DNA of 64,000 bases from Cannabis sativa. Lineage: Eukaryota; Streptophyta; Magnoliopsida; Rosales; Cannabaceae. The stretch is taken from contig NC_083602.1 of assembly GCF_029168945.1 (NCBI RefSeq), forward strand, positions 8,863,850 through 8,927,849. The letters are read 5' to 3'. Below the pieces are notes generated by a model, which saw nothing but the letters and a program-made list of their open reading frames with translations, had not been told where the DNA came from and searched no databases. The translations under genes were made by a program, and so were the position numbers. Of this stretch, positions 1 through 12,882 are shown in pieces. Positions within the stretch are counted from its first letter, which is position 1. Every line of letters begins with the position of its first letter.

Positions 1-272
1 GGATCATAATCTCTATATACTTAGGGGTGGACTATATTCCACAGTACTCTTTGAGACACATAATTTTAAACATGGAAGTAATATAATAAATTAGCTATTA
101 TCAGAATAAATCCTTGATCTTGATTATATGTTCCAGTTTAGATTTACAGTTGTAATATATAATGATAGCAATAAAGTTCTTTGATAATGTATCACACTAC
201 CTTAATTGAGTAGGATAATTTTAAAATTCTTTACCCATCTTCATTTGGTTGACACTTGTGATAGGAACTTAA
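1..272 (+). mobile_element. Copia element A, internal region, left piece
   Basis: This AT-rich stretch runs directly into the solo LTR at 273. By the target duplication CTTAA (268-272 and 2176-2180) it was continuous with 2181-3046, the 3' internal part of a plus-strand copia element whose LTR is 3047-4936. I see no readable protein motif in this piece; assignment rests on the nesting geometry. The 5' part of the element lies outside the window. Confidence 0.6.
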
Positions 273-2175
273 TGTTGGAATTTATTTTACCAGGATCTTA
301 GATCTACTCACAAGTATGTTATTTAACACCCTAAATATGAACTTTCTAAAATGATAATAAACACATATAAAGTTAAGAAAACCTTACATTGGTTGCAGCG
401 GAATAGTATGTCTCCTTCCACTCAGATCTCTAACCCTTGAATCCTTTCTGTTGCAGAGTATAATCAAGATCTGAGTCCGAATGTCCTTCTCTTGGATTTG
501 ATCCTTCACAGTCTTCCAAACTATGATTGAGGTACTATTTGCTGTGTGTGGGCACTACTCTTTCACTAGGTATTTCGAAATTGTATCTCTCTTTTTTTTT
601 ATAAGAAGGAGATGGGCGACTATATATAGAGAAAGGAAAGAGCTCAACTTTCTAAAAGAGACAGTTTCCTGAATTAAAGAGTAATTGCTTAACTGCCTTA
701 TTTGGTGTGAGCCATCACTTTCCATTTGTAGATAACTGCTAGGTTTAGGTTAGTAATTAATTGGCATTAAAATAATGAAAATAATAATTGGGAAATGCAT
801 ACACAAGTGGCTGACCATGGTGTGATTGGGCCTCACTTGGATTATGCAGTTTCCACAATTTTATTTCTATTTTCCCAAAAATACCAATTTTCCAATTCTA
901 ACCATTTGAATGCGAAAACTAATTATTTAATAACTAAAATAGATTATTAAATAATATTGTCAGTTAACATAATTATTAATTAGACATATAGAGTCTCTTA
1001 ATTAATAAATAAACCTAGAATCTCTTTTCTTTACAATTTCACCCCTGCTTAGTGAAAATTCACAAATTAGACATAGTCTAACTTTAGAATTGTAATTGAT
1101 TAATCATAAATCAATTATTGAGTCTTACAAGCAGTATGGTCTCAACTAGAATGGGGACCATGGATCTATATTACTGAGCTTCCAATAAGTCGAACCAAAT
1201 TTACCAAGTAAATTCCCTAACTTATTAATTCCTTGTTGAATCCACTCTTAGAACTTGGAATTGCACTCTCATACTTATATAGAGCATTCTATATGTTCCA
1301 CGATATAGATATGCTATCTCATTTAACCATCGTTATAATCTTAACGTGATCAAAGATACTCTGTATAGATGATTTACATCGAGATGGGATAAATTTACCG
1401 TTCTCACCCCTCAATGTATTTGGCCCCTTAAAACACTTAGCTACCTCTAAATGATGTTTCAGTGATCTAAGATATAGTCACTGCAACAAGAGCTCATCCA
1501 TTTACTTATATTTAGCTAAGCTCGAAGGGAATCATCACTTGACTTCTATACACCAGTAGAAGCTATAGATTCCATATTTATGTTCAGCGCTCCCACTCAG
1601 TCATACTATCATGTTCCCAAAATATACGTATCACCCTGACCCAAAAGTAGGCTTAACTAATAAATCAAAAAATATGAATAACACTCCTGAGATTGAGCCT
1701 AAGCATATCAGGATTTAGATTCTTTTAATCTAAGATCAACTAGTGATATTGACTTGGAAAGATACAACGGTAAGTTTATAATATCTTAACTAAGTTCAAT
1801 ATCGGTCCAGTCCAATGTATACTCCATACATTCAAAACTAGTATACTTTACCAATGTCCTGGAAAGAACATAACACTTACTCCAAGTGTAAGTATACTTC
1901 ATCGCTGATTATCACATCAGTGTAAATCCAAAACACTGATGAAACAGGGACTTAGTCTTTTGAATCATATAATCACAATCACATTCCACTGTGTTGACAA
2001 TACTGTAATTGTGAATAAATATATGTTCTGGACTTAACTGATTTTGTTCATATATTAAATATATATATTAAACCATAAACATGAAAAATACATGTTAACA
2101 TAAACCACTTTAAATCTCTTAAATTGATAACTAATCAGATTGTAATGGGTTTTATTTAGGGCACAAAATCCAACA
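273..2175 (-). mobile_element. Solo LTR of copia family, inserted in element A
   Basis: A 1903-bp LTR bounded by TGTTGG and CCAACA and flanked by a perfect 5-bp target duplication CTTAA (268-272, 2176-2180). In coding sense it lies on the minus strand: the same family at 3047 and 55847 has its polypurine tract next to the end reading TGTTGG(G/A)TTTT(G/A)TGCCC. No internal sequence lies between the two copies of the duplication, so it is a solo LTR left by LTR-LTR recombination. It is a close relative (about 95% in the parts compared) of the 3047-4936 LTR, and faces it. Further family members are at 49127, 53954 and 61944. Confidence 0.92.
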
Positions 2176-2180
2176 CTTAA

Positions 2181-3046
2181 GAACACTACTAATAAAGCAA
2201 ATCTAAAAATTCATGTGGATAGAAATAACTTATCAGAATTATGAAAATAAGATAAAAGAATTCTTGCATAGTCAATTCGAATGACTTGAGTCAAGATTTT
2301 TAATCCTCATAACATTTTATGGTATCTTAATTTGATTGCTTAATTTCTAGCAAGTCTTTTACACTTCAAATACTAGACTGCTATGTTGATGACTTAGTCT
2401 TAAAGAAACTTACAACTTTCAGACTAAGACAATAAGTCACAACGAGATATCCCTCAAAACAATAGTAAGAGGTTAAAAGCATAATTTAACCAGACATCTA
2501 CTATTGAGTGGGAGCCATCTGAGATGTAATCGAATAAGGAACATTAGAGGACAGTCAAGAAAGATTTATGAAAGTGACCTATATGTTAGATATTAAGAAA
2601 CTGTATATTAGTTATCCTTATATCTATACCAACTCATTAAGAATCTGAGATGGTGGTTACTCTAGGGGTGGAGGAGTTATTGTAGAAGAGTGTAAAAACC
2701 CATCTATAATAACTCAAGCTCATTCAGAGAAGATATATATAACTTTGTAAATTCAAAATTACCAGAAAGTTATTCTACTGAAGAAAATTCTACACTGTAA
2801 TATCTCAGTTCCAAATTTTAAAGTATGAGAGATATGTCTTCTGTTTGTTCAGATGTACTTAATAAGCAGTAAGGATTTCAGTATACCTTGATGAGTAAAG
2901 CATATAGTTAAGGATGTTTCATAATGATTTATGAACCTGGTTCCAGATGCTTGGGTGGATTCAAATATACTACACTTGATCTGAAGATCAAGACAACATA
3001 TTGATTGGAATGCACAACTTGTTTTATGTTAGTGCAAGTGGGAGTT
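2181..3046 (+). pseudogene. Copia element A: degenerate RT/RNase H end of pol plus 3' non-coding
   Basis: About 2467-2570 aligns by eye with the reverse complement of 56408-56518, which encodes a recognisable copia block (RGLRYALVCLRPDT, then a SRYQINPAEEHW-like stretch). In this copy the frame is broken by stops and small indels. The block lies about 500-600 bp upstream of the polypurine tract in both elements, as expected for the C-terminal part of copia pol. No open frame survives. The piece was joined to 1-272 before the solo LTR arrived. Confidence 0.7.
3036..3046 (+). other. Polypurine tract of copia element A
   Basis: AAGTGGGAGTT directly abuts the LTR start at 3047. The reverse complement of the same tract follows the LTR at 55847-55859. 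This fixes element A on the plus strand and identifies 3047-4936 as its 3' LTR. Confidence 0.8.
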
Positions 3047-4936
3047 TGTTGGGTTTTGTGCCCTAAATAAAACCCATTACAATTTGATTAGTTATCAATT
3101 TAAGAGATTTGAAAGTGATTTATGTTAACATGTATTTTACATGCTTATGGTTTAATATATATATTTAATATATACACAAAATCAGTTAAGTCCAGAACAT
3201 ATACTTATTCACAATCACAGTATTGTCAACATAGTGGAGTGTGATTGTGATTATATGATTCAAAAGACTAATTTCCTGTTTCATCAGTGTTTTGGATTTA
3301 CACTGATGTGATAATCAGCGATGAAGTATAATTACACGTGGAGTAAGTGTTATGTTCTTTCCAAAACATTGGTAAAGTATACTAGTTTCGAATGTATGGA
3401 GTATACATTGGACTGAACCGATATTGAACTTAGTCAAGATATTATAAACTTACCGTTGTATCTTTCCAAGTCAATATTACTAGTTGATCTTAGATTAAAA
3501 GAATCTAAATCCTGATATGTTTAGGCTCAATCTTAGGAGTGCTATTCATGTTCTTTGATTTATTAGTTAAGCCTACTTTTGGGTCACGGTGATACGTATA
3601 TTTTGGGAACATGATAGTATGGCTGAGTGGGAGCGTTGAACATAAATATAGAATCTATAGTTTCTACTGGTGTATAGAAGTCATGTGATGATTCCCTTCG
3701 AGCTTAGCTAAATAGAAGTAAAAATGTGCTCTTGTTTCAGTGACTATATCTTAGATCACTAAAACATCATTTACAAGTAGCTAAGTGTTTTAAGGGGCCA
3801 AATACATTGAGGGGTGAAAACGGTAAATTTATCCCTTCTCGATGTAAATCATCTATATAGAGTATCTTTGATCAAATTAAGATTATAACTATGGTTAAAT
3901 GAGATAGCGTATCCATATCGTGAAACATATAGAACGCTTTATATAAATTTGAGAGTGCAATTTCAAGTTCTAAGAGTGGATTCAACAAGGAATTAATAAG
4001 TTAGGAAATTTACTCGGTAAATTCGGTTCAGCTTATTGGAAGCTCTGTAATATAGATCCATGGTCTCCATTCTAGTTGAGACCATACTGCTTGTAAGACT
4101 CAATAATTGATTTATGATTAATCAATTATAATTCTAAAGTTAGACTATGTCTAATTTGTGAATTTTCACTAAGTAGGGGTGAAATTGTAAAGAAAAGACA
4201 TTCTAGGTTTATTTATTAATTAAGAGACTCTATATGTCTAATTAATAATTATGTTAAATTAGAATATTATTTAATAATCTATTTTTGTTATTAAATAATT
4301 AATTTTGACATTTAAATGGTTAGAATTGGAAAATTGGCGTTTTTGAGAAAATAGAAATAAAAATTGTGAAAACTGCAAAATCCAAATGAGGCCCATTAAC
4401 ACCATGGCCGACCACTTGTTCAAGCTTTTTCCAATTATTATTTTCATTATTTTAATGCCAATTAATTACTAGCCTAAACCTAGTAGTTGGCTATAAATAG
4501 AAAGTGACAGCTCACACCAAAATAAGCAATTATTCAGTAATTCAGGAAACTGCCTTTTTCTTAAAATTGAGCCATCTTCTTTTCTTTCTATAGCCGACCC
4601 TCCTCTCCTTCTTCTCTTGAACACAATTTCGAGATACCCTAGTGAAAGAGTAGTGCCCACACACAACAAGTGGTACCTCAATCATAGTTTGGAAGATCGT
4701 GAAGAATCTAAATCAAAGAGAAGGACATTCGGACTCAGATCTTAATAATACTCTGCGACAGAAAGGATACAAGGGTTAAAGATCTTAGTGGAAGGAGACA
4801 TATTATTCCGCTGCAACCAATGTAAGGTTTTCTTAACATTATATGTGTTTATTATTGTTTTAGAAAGTTCATATTTAGGATGTTAAATAACATACTTGTG
4901 AGTAGATCTAAGATCCTGGTAAAATAAATTCCAACA
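3047..4936 (+). mobile_element. 3' LTR of copia element A
   Basis: A 1890-bp LTR from TGTTGGGTTTTGTGCCC to AATTCCAACA, preceded by the polypurine tract. It shares sequence end to end with the LTRs at 273-2175 (inverted), 49127-51025, 53954-55846 and 61944-63836. A TATA box is at 4491-4500. The partner 5' LTR is not in the window, so no target duplication can be matched. Together with 273-2175 it forms a roughly 1.9-kb inverted repeat with an 871-bp spacer. Confidence 0.9.
4491..4500 (+). promoter_or_regulatory. TATA box in copia A LTR
   Basis: CTATAAATAG sits in the second half of the LTR, in the correct sense, followed by a pyrimidine-rich stretch. The homologous position in the LTR at 53954-55846 reads the same on the minus strand (near 54410), so the site is conserved in the family. 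Confidence 0.6.
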
Positions 4937-7693
4937 TTTAGACACCAAGCATGTCTACACTACACTATTAACTCTAAACACCAAATATATATGTCTAAGT
5001 TACTCTTTCTTTGAAGACACCAAACATGTCTTAAATATACACATTTTAGTTTTAGGCACTAAATATGTCAATATTTTCACATATGCACATAGTCAAACTT
5101 ATTTACAATTTTTATTCAAAATCAAATAAATTAATCAATAATGTCTCAATACACTTTGATTAAATTTGTGGCTCACTCCCACATTTCTACCATGAAGAGA
5201 AATTTTAAATTTACTTTAAAATGAATTCTCTCCATTTCTTTTAATCTTAATATAAATTATTATCTCAACATACCATTTTTGTGTACTTTTTTCTTTCTTT
5301 TAATTAAAATAACTTTTTTAGGTCACTTTGAAAAATACCATTTGACATTTTTAGTTTTCTTAAGAAAATTAAAACATCAAACTCACATTACTACTTACAA
5401 AATAATGTGATTATTTTTAGCCATAATTTTAATATTATCTCTTCATTGAGATTAGCCCAAAATTATATAAAAGTTGACAAAATTCTCATTGATTTTGTTC
5501 ACTACTTTGATTATTTAAGATTCAAATTTGTGTCTCCAATCTTGTAATCATTTCACAATTTTTGAATCCACCTTGATTCACTTTATTTGAGTCTACAATT
5601 GCTCTTTCAATTTATAACTCATTTCACAAGTTTGGATCCACTTTTGATCTATTTGTTCTTACTATGACAAGACAAATCTCATAAATGTAACTCATATAGT
5701 TCACTTTTCTTATCTCATAAAATGAGATAATTATCACTTATAATTCTCAAAGAATGTAACTTCTCACAAGTACTCACAATTTCTTTTCTCAAAATCACTA
5801 TTAGAAAATGAATTCTAAATTCTCTTTTGTTCACAATATAGATGACAATAATCTCCACATCAATAGTAATAAATAATATTATATTACTATTGACATTATT
5901 ATCATACTATATAACTCATCATATATTAATATAAAATTAATATACAACTCCCATACATAAAATTATAACTCTCAAATAATAATCTTACGCTAATTAATAT
6001 AGTATCTCATGTGTTATGTAATATATTAATTATTATACAACTATATATGTTATATAATCTCACACATACATAACATATATATAAATTTTAATATCCATGC
6101 ATGATATATATTATATACACATAATATATATTATATATGCATGTCTCATATAAATACATTGAAATAATTACATATTTAATCTGACTAATATATATTATAT
6201 CACATGCTATACATATATATAATATGTATTATTCATATATACATTCTATATATTATATATCTCACATATATATAATAACATGATATAAATACATGATCAT
6301 ACATATGGCACATATATATACATAACTCACATATATATATCATAAATATATATATATATTACTATCATATAAAATAGTAAATCACATAATATATCCTACT
6401 ATGCTCACTGATGAATAGTTTTCACACAAAATATCTTATTCTTGTATTCTCAAAATCTTGATTTATCTCCTCTTCTATTGAAAAGGGATAAGCTTTTCAT
6501 TGTTAGATATTTTCTTACAATAGAAGAAAATCAAGATGCATTACAACTCTATTGTAAAATAATACAAGGGCTAAAATAAGGGATTGATTAAATATATGTT
6601 ACAATACACATATATACACAATATATATAACATATATATATTTATATGAAAGGTAAAAGAAGAGAAGATCACAACACATGTAATATAATATATATATATA
6701 TACACTCACTCATAACCTTGAGTGTAGACTAGTGGAGATCACCATGACTTGAACAATGTATTACACCTTTGTTCAAAAGGTTATTTCCGACTATCTCTTA
6801 GCACTAAGGGAACTCACATGGAAATAATTTTGGGAATTATCAAACTTTAGATTTTCTAGTTATGTGTTTTTTGATAGAAAACTTCTCATCTCAATATGAG
6901 CACCTTATACCTTATTATATAGTATTTAAGATATCACCATTTCAAATTCAAACTCATAACCCCCATAGACGTTATGGACTCAAATTATGTAACTCATGCA
7001 CACACTATAACTTCTATAGCATTAAGAATTTTAAACTAAAATGTGTAACATCTTTTTACACACATAATATTGTTGATAATAGTACCCATAGTAACAAGTA
7101 ACTCCTCTAAATATTACAAAAGCATAACAACTAATATACATTAATTATCATATATTACATATTATTAATTTATTACACATATTTAATCTATATTTTATAT
7201 TAATATAAAGAATATAACACTTATCAGATAAGCCAAAGATTGATAGTAGATCACTATAATTTTTAGAAATAAAAAGAAAAGGAAGAGAGACCACAAAATT
7301 ATATTTAATTAATTCTTTTCATAAAAAGAAGAAGTCTTTTTTTTTTTTTTTTTAAAAAAAAGAACAAAGACACAAATGATAAACATTGACCATAAGAGGT
7401 TTTCACAATGGCTAGTGGGGAAGGACTAATGGATCATGTAGAGTCCAATTTTTTCTTTTTTTTTTTTTTTTTTGATGGAAATGGAGAGTCCAATATTAAT
7501 AAAGTCTATTGGTAAAAAAGTCAAGCAAATATATATAGTCGGACGATTTGGATGGTTCAGATTAATTGGATAAAACTAGGGGAATTAAGTGGGTGTTGCC
7601 TTTTTATGTTTTGGGTAGAATTCCAATTAAGTAATAGTTATTAATTAATTAACAATGTCATCAAACTTATGAAATATTTTATTATTTTTATTT
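4937..7693. other. Gene-free AT-rich region
   Basis: No coding region can be supported. It holds several loose copies of a GACACCAA(G/A)CATGTCT-type motif (4939-5060), long TA-rich stretches (about 5860-6400 and 6580-6710) and poly-T runs (7337-7352, 7456-7473). A 79-codon open frame at 6862-7101 is unsupported by any motif. It may be an eroded retrotransposon, but nothing diagnostic remains. Confidence 0.6.
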
Positions 7694-7801
7694 TTACACT
7701 ACTATAAAATTAGGTTTTAGAGGCGGTTTTTAAGGTCTTTCAACGTCGATTTTGGCGAAATTCGCTACCGACATTGATCCGGATAACGCTAAAGGGGTAT
7801 G

Positions 7802-7960
7802 AAATAACCGTCGCCATAGGGACCCTATGGCGTCGATTATTATGTAATAATTGACGCCATAGCACCCCTATGGCGTCGGTTATTTAATTTATTATTAAAT
7901 AACCGACGCCAGAGGGACCCTATGGAGTCGGTTTTTATAAAATAACCGACTCCATAAGGG
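7802..7960. repeat. Left subterminal repeat array of CACTA element
   Basis: Six alternating copies of a unit close to ATAACCGACGCCATAGGG and its inverse, arranged head to head so that adjacent units form hairpins. Two of the six carry an A-to-C-class variant (GACTCCATA). These probably bind transposase. Confidence 0.75.
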
Positions 7961-8180
7961 TTTCCTAAAATTTTTTTTCAGTTTTAATTAATATAATTTT
8001 TTTACATTTATTAAAAATCTAAATTTATTTTTGTATTATTAATTAAATTAAATTAAAGCATAAATAAAATTAAATTAAAAAGTTAAATTAAATTAAATTA
8101 AATTAAAGCATAAATTTATTTTTATACATTGCTCTAAGTGTTTGTATATTAGGTATTTTTTTATTAATATTTTATATTTT

Positions 8181-8775
8181 ATAATATGTGTTTGTGTTCT
8201 AGTATTTTAGTATTATTTTTATGATTTTTTAAGTTATGTTTTATATAATAATTAGTATATTGAATAATAAATAATGTGTAATATTTAAATTTTTATGTAA
8301 TTTAATATTTTTATACATTTAAATTTTATAATATAAGTTTGTATTTTTCTAGTATATTAGTATTATTTTTATAATTTTTTAAGTTATGTTTTATATAATA
8401 ATTAGCTTATTGAATAATAAATAATGTGTAATATTTTAATTTTTATGTAATTTAATATTTTTATACATTTAAATTTTATAATATGAGTTTGTATTTTTCT
8501 AGTATCTTAGTATTATTTTTATAATTTTTTAAGTTATGTTTTGTATAATAATTAGTTTATTGAATAATAAATAATGTGTAATATTTTAATTTTTATGCAA
8601 TTTAATATTTTTATACATTTAAATTTTATAATATGGATTTGTATTTTTCTAGTATATTATTATTATTTTTATAATTTATTAAGTTATGTTTTGTATAATA
8701 ATTAGTATATTTAATAAAAATAACATTTTAATTTTGATGTAATTTAATATCTTTATACATTTACTTTTTTTTTAA
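8181..8775. repeat. 150-bp tandem repeat, four copies, inside CACTA element
   Basis: The marker GTTTGTRTTTTTCTAGTAT recurs at about 8187, 8337, 8487 and 8637, an exact 150-bp period. Unit sequences differ by a few bases each. It is AT-rich and non-coding. Confidence 0.85.
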
Positions 8776-9079
8776 AAAAAAACCTTTACTCTAAGCAAAT
8801 GTATTACAATAATATTATCCAAATATTTTTGTACTTTTTTTTAGCTTACTATATCTATCCTTAACATTCAACAATATCTATCCTATGTATTAATATTATT
8901 CGAAAATTACTCTAAGTATTTAAGGATTATCTAAATATATATAAAAAATATTCTTATAAAAGTAAGTTAAAGAAAACATACCTTATAACAAAAATTATGT
9001 ACTTGACTTCCGATAAAGTCACTTCCGATAAAATCCTAACAACCAAGTTTAAGAGAAACTAAAATCAAATATTATCCTA

Positions 9080-9585
9080 ATTCTACCAAAATTTCGGCAG
9101 CATAACGGCTATAATTGAATGTTTCCAAAAAATTTAAACCTATTAATAACATTTTCCTAACACCATTAATAAACAAAATTTGAGAACCTTTCAAATATGA
9201 ACTTTGACATTGATAATCATGCTACTTACACGAACATGTTTTGAGTCAAATATAAAGACCTACTAAGTATAATGAATGCATGGACACATCAATTAGATTA
9301 TACAAGACAAGTGCCTAAAGGAACAAACAAAATAAATGTCACCTAATTTCACGAACATGTTTTGAGTCAAATATAAAGACCTACTCACACGAACATGTTC
9401 TGAGTCAAATATGAATGTGTTATGTCACTAATTTCTTACAACTAGCGAGTAATAACCTAGTTATTTATGTTATGTACTTTTTCTTTAACATTTATATTTT
9501 TTATAATAAAATTTGATCCAAATTCTACTGAAATTTTGGCAGCATAACGACTGTAATTGGACGTTCCCAAAAATTTTAAAAGTGC
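9080..9585. repeat. Short direct repeats in CACTA interior
   Basis: A roughly 60-bp block around GGCAGCATAACG occurs at about 9080-9140 and again at 9515-9585. Between them ACGAACATGTTTTGAGTCAA occurs three times (about 9230, 9350, 9390). Nothing coding is supported. Confidence 0.6.
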
Positions 9586-10696
9586 CTAAAGTAACAAACA
9601 AAACAAATATAACAATACAGAATAAAGAAACTAACATAAACAATAAAAAATTTATCCACCCATCCGACCGTAGTACATGTATTTGCAGAACCTACTTCAC
9701 TACGGATGAACATTTAAGATATTCAAACTCAACTAAGCATGCATTGATAATTAATTATACTAACATAAGGTTAGCGGATGGATATACCTATTGCAAATCC
9801 GATCAACACCGAAATATGTCGACCCTCAAATATTAGCACACAACCTATAACATAATGCAATATACAACCAAATTAAAATTTTAATTATTAAATTACTTAC
9901 TAGTTATTAAACAAAGTAGCAAGTTACTAGTTACTAATTTTCATAGTTAATTTTTTTAAAAATAATATATAAATATATATACATATATAATCAATTATAT
10001 ATCACACTACCATTATTTTAAAAACTTTAACTCTAAACTAATTAAATTCCTACCACCTCTCATTCTCATTCACAACAAATATAATACAAATACACAAAAT
10101 ACACAAATAGTATATACACAATATATATACACGCAACATATATATAAACACATATTCAATAATAAAACACAAAATATATAGATATATATTATATATCAAG
10201 TTAATAAATATTTACCTTATAAATGCAATCCGGCGATAAAATGCTACAAAAATCCAACCACCTCTAGAACACACACAATATAATATTAATAAAATTAAAA
10301 AAATCTAAAAAAATTTACAAAAACGAAATAATACCAATGTACATAAATAAAATGAATAGAAAACATATTCATACCTTAATGGACGTTGAGACTCAACGTT
10401 TTCTCCGCTAAAATCGGTGGTCGGAGTTATACCACCACCATTTTTTATAATAGGTTCGGTTTGGTATATAGAGGGGAAAAAAACTAAACTTTTTTACAGT
10501 ATAGGTTTAGGTTTAGAAAATAGAAGATTTTAAGACAAAAATAGGGTAAAATTGGTTAAAAAATGAGGGAGAATGAGGTTGTTTTAGTGGTGGTTGGCGA
10601 GGGTTTTTTCGTGGGTTTGGGGCTGCTGTGGGTAGCTGTTCTTCGTGTTTAGAAAAGTGTGAAATGAGGAAGATGATGCCCAAGGGTGTGATATAT

Positions 10697-10790
10697 AACC
10701 CTATGGCGTCGGTTATTGGGTAGTAACCGACGCCATAGGTGTCACCTATCGCGTCAGTTAATACCCAATAACCGACGCCATAGGGTTATT
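10697..10790. repeat. Right subterminal repeat array of CACTA element
   Basis: Four units of the motif seen at 7802-7960 (CTATGGCGTCGGTTATT and its inverse), again in head-to-head pairs. One unit is altered (CTATCGCGTCAGTTA). Confidence 0.75.
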
Positions 10791-10976
10791 AAAAAAACCC
10801 TAATTTTCCCCAACCCCCAACAAACGGCATAGATATATATATATTCTATACCTACGATTTTTACCAAAAAAACCGCCTCTAAATGTCAATGCAGATATTT
10901 TCACACCCTTTAGCTTTTCTTTTTATAAATTGAGTTGAAAAAAGGGAAGCTAAAGGCCTACATTGTAGTAGTGTTA

Positions 10977-11408
10977 TAATCTTAATCTTCAAGCACACAT
11001 ACATACATAATCCATATATATAAAACTCAGATCAAAGCTAATGATTTCAGGTGAGAAGGAGATTATCATGTCATAACTAAAAGTAAATTGTTATAAGAGT
11101 AATTTGCGGCATAACCTCCTTAAGTGGTCAGGTTTTTGCAACTAACGCTGAATTCTAAAATTTTGGTGGTAAAACCTCCTAAATCCAAGTTCTGTTAGCA
11201 CTTAGCCCTTTCTATGCATTTTTGGCTGTTAACTGCCATAGTGGAATGTCCACGTGGCACAATTTTATTAGTTCACGTAAATAAATATTTAAAAAATAAA
11301 AAAACTAATTATTTAAAAAATAAAAAATAAAAAAAATTCTTTTTCTTTAAAAATTAAAAAAATAAAAATAAAAAAAACCCTAAATTCTCTCTTTCTCTTC
11401 TTCACTTC

Positions 11409-11475
<67 letters not shown>

Positions 11476-12873
11476 GCACTACCCGCCTCCTTCTTCTTCT
11501 TCTTCTTCTTCTTCTTCTTCTTCTTCTTCTTCTTCTTCTTCTTCTTCTTCTTCTTCTCTGCTAAATAATAATTTTTGTAACTCACAAATGAGGTGAGGGC
11601 GCATTGGGGTGTTTCACAGAGGACAGGTTTAGTATAATTTGTATTTCAATGAAACTTTCATAAGGTAATGTAAAATCACTACAACATATAAGTAATCATT
11701 ACCAGTTTTATTTTTATATACACGAATAAAATAATTATATTATTCTCTAAAAAATATATACTCTTTAGGAGTTACTATTATGTATATCAAACTTTATATT
11801 TCTTCATCATCAATTCAATGATACGTACATTTGAAAGGTACAAGTTGTACTTCATCATGTTGTTGTCATGGTCAAATAAATATAACCATAATATAACATT
11901 CATTTTTCCTTGTATCTTTCTAACAAGTCGTCTAATTTCTTAATAATAGACTATTCAACAGTCTAATTATCATGACTTGTTACTTTCATGACTTGATAAA
12001 TTTTTTTACATCTAGATACATACAAATATAGTTAACTACTTTAAGTAGCAATTGTATGTAAGACTTCTTCAAAAAGTTTTTTTCATATAATTATTTTGTG
12101 ATTCTTTATCACTTTGATTATATAAGATTATAAAGGATCACTAACAAATATTAGTAAATTATATATATTCATTTATGGGAATATGCAAATTGAATTAGAT
12201 AGTAAATGTATATATACATATCTTGTACCAATAATAGTTTGAAACTATTGATTTCAAGAAATAATAAAACATGTATATATTAATTTGCTTCTCGCATTAC
12301 TAATATATGTAAAAATCTATATTTTTTGAAACAGAATTTCATCTCTATTCATTCTCTTCAGGGAATGATATTTAAATATTCTAAATGTACAATGAATTTA
12401 CGATATATTAAAATATGTGTACAATTTACATTCTATTCAATAACTAAATATAAATTATTTTGATTGTAAGTGTGTCAGTATAGGTACGTGACTACTATTA
12501 TTCAATTCCACACATGATATATAGATTTCATGCACTTTAATTGTAGTTGTTTCTATTTTTTTTAAAAAAATATTTGAGTAGTAAACAATGTCATTGATTA
12601 TTTAAAATTATTATTGCATTCACTTCAGGAAATGACGTTAAACAAGTAGAACATTATTATAAATTTCTTAAAAATTTATTAATTGTTCATCCGTAAAAAG
12701 ATAAGAAATTATTCAACAATTTCTTTTACAAAATTTCAAATAATATATGAATATATATAATTTTTTACATAATCTTCAAGATGTATGTAAAATTTGATCT
12801 TAATATATGGCACAATAATTTCTAATATAAACATTGTAAGTAATAACAATGTATAATAACATGACTAATATAT
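10977..12873. other. Gene-free flank between CACTA and MITE
   Basis: It contains the compound microsatellite at 11412-11556; otherwise it is AT-rich sequence without a supported gene. Around 11100-11270 there is a moderately GC-richer block including a CCACGTGGCAC motif, of a kind common in degenerate plant transposon ends, but no termini could be defined. Confidence 0.5.
11412..11556. repeat. Compound microsatellite (CT)n then (CTT)n
   Basis: About 30 CT units (11412-11472), a short unique linker, then about 22 CTT units (11490-11556). A 90-codon open frame over it on the minus strand is a low-complexity artefact. Confidence 0.95.
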
Positions 12874-12882
12874 ATAGAATAC

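Larger units (their letters stand above)
7697..10973. mobile_element. CACTA (En/Spm-type) transposon, non-autonomous
   Basis: The 3277-bp element begins CACTACTATAAAATTAGG and ends with the inverse of CACTACTACAATG, flanked by a 3-bp duplication TTA (7694-7696, 10974-10976); both are hallmarks of the CACTA superfamily. A second inverted motif, TTTAGAGGCGGTTTTT, lies near each end. Arrays of a GACGCCATAG motif in both orientations occupy both subterminal regions, as expected of transposase-binding repeats. No transposase frame is visible: the interior is AT-rich with tandem repeats, and the longest open frame (9513-9836) has no recognisable motif. It is therefore a deletion derivative needing a transposase in trans. 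Confidence 0.88.

Noticed and set aside
5172..5190. CTCACTCCCACATTTC as a copia polypurine tract (minus strand)
   Set aside because: No LTR end can be placed beside it and no matching copy occurs elsewhere.
6460..6537. Imperfect inverted repeat around ATCTTGATTT/CAATAGAAGA as a MITE
   Set aside because: Arms are gapped and no target duplication flanks them; kept only as a possible hairpin.
11313..11585. 90-aa K/R/E-rich frame
   Set aside because: Translation of the (CT)n/(CTT)n microsatellite.
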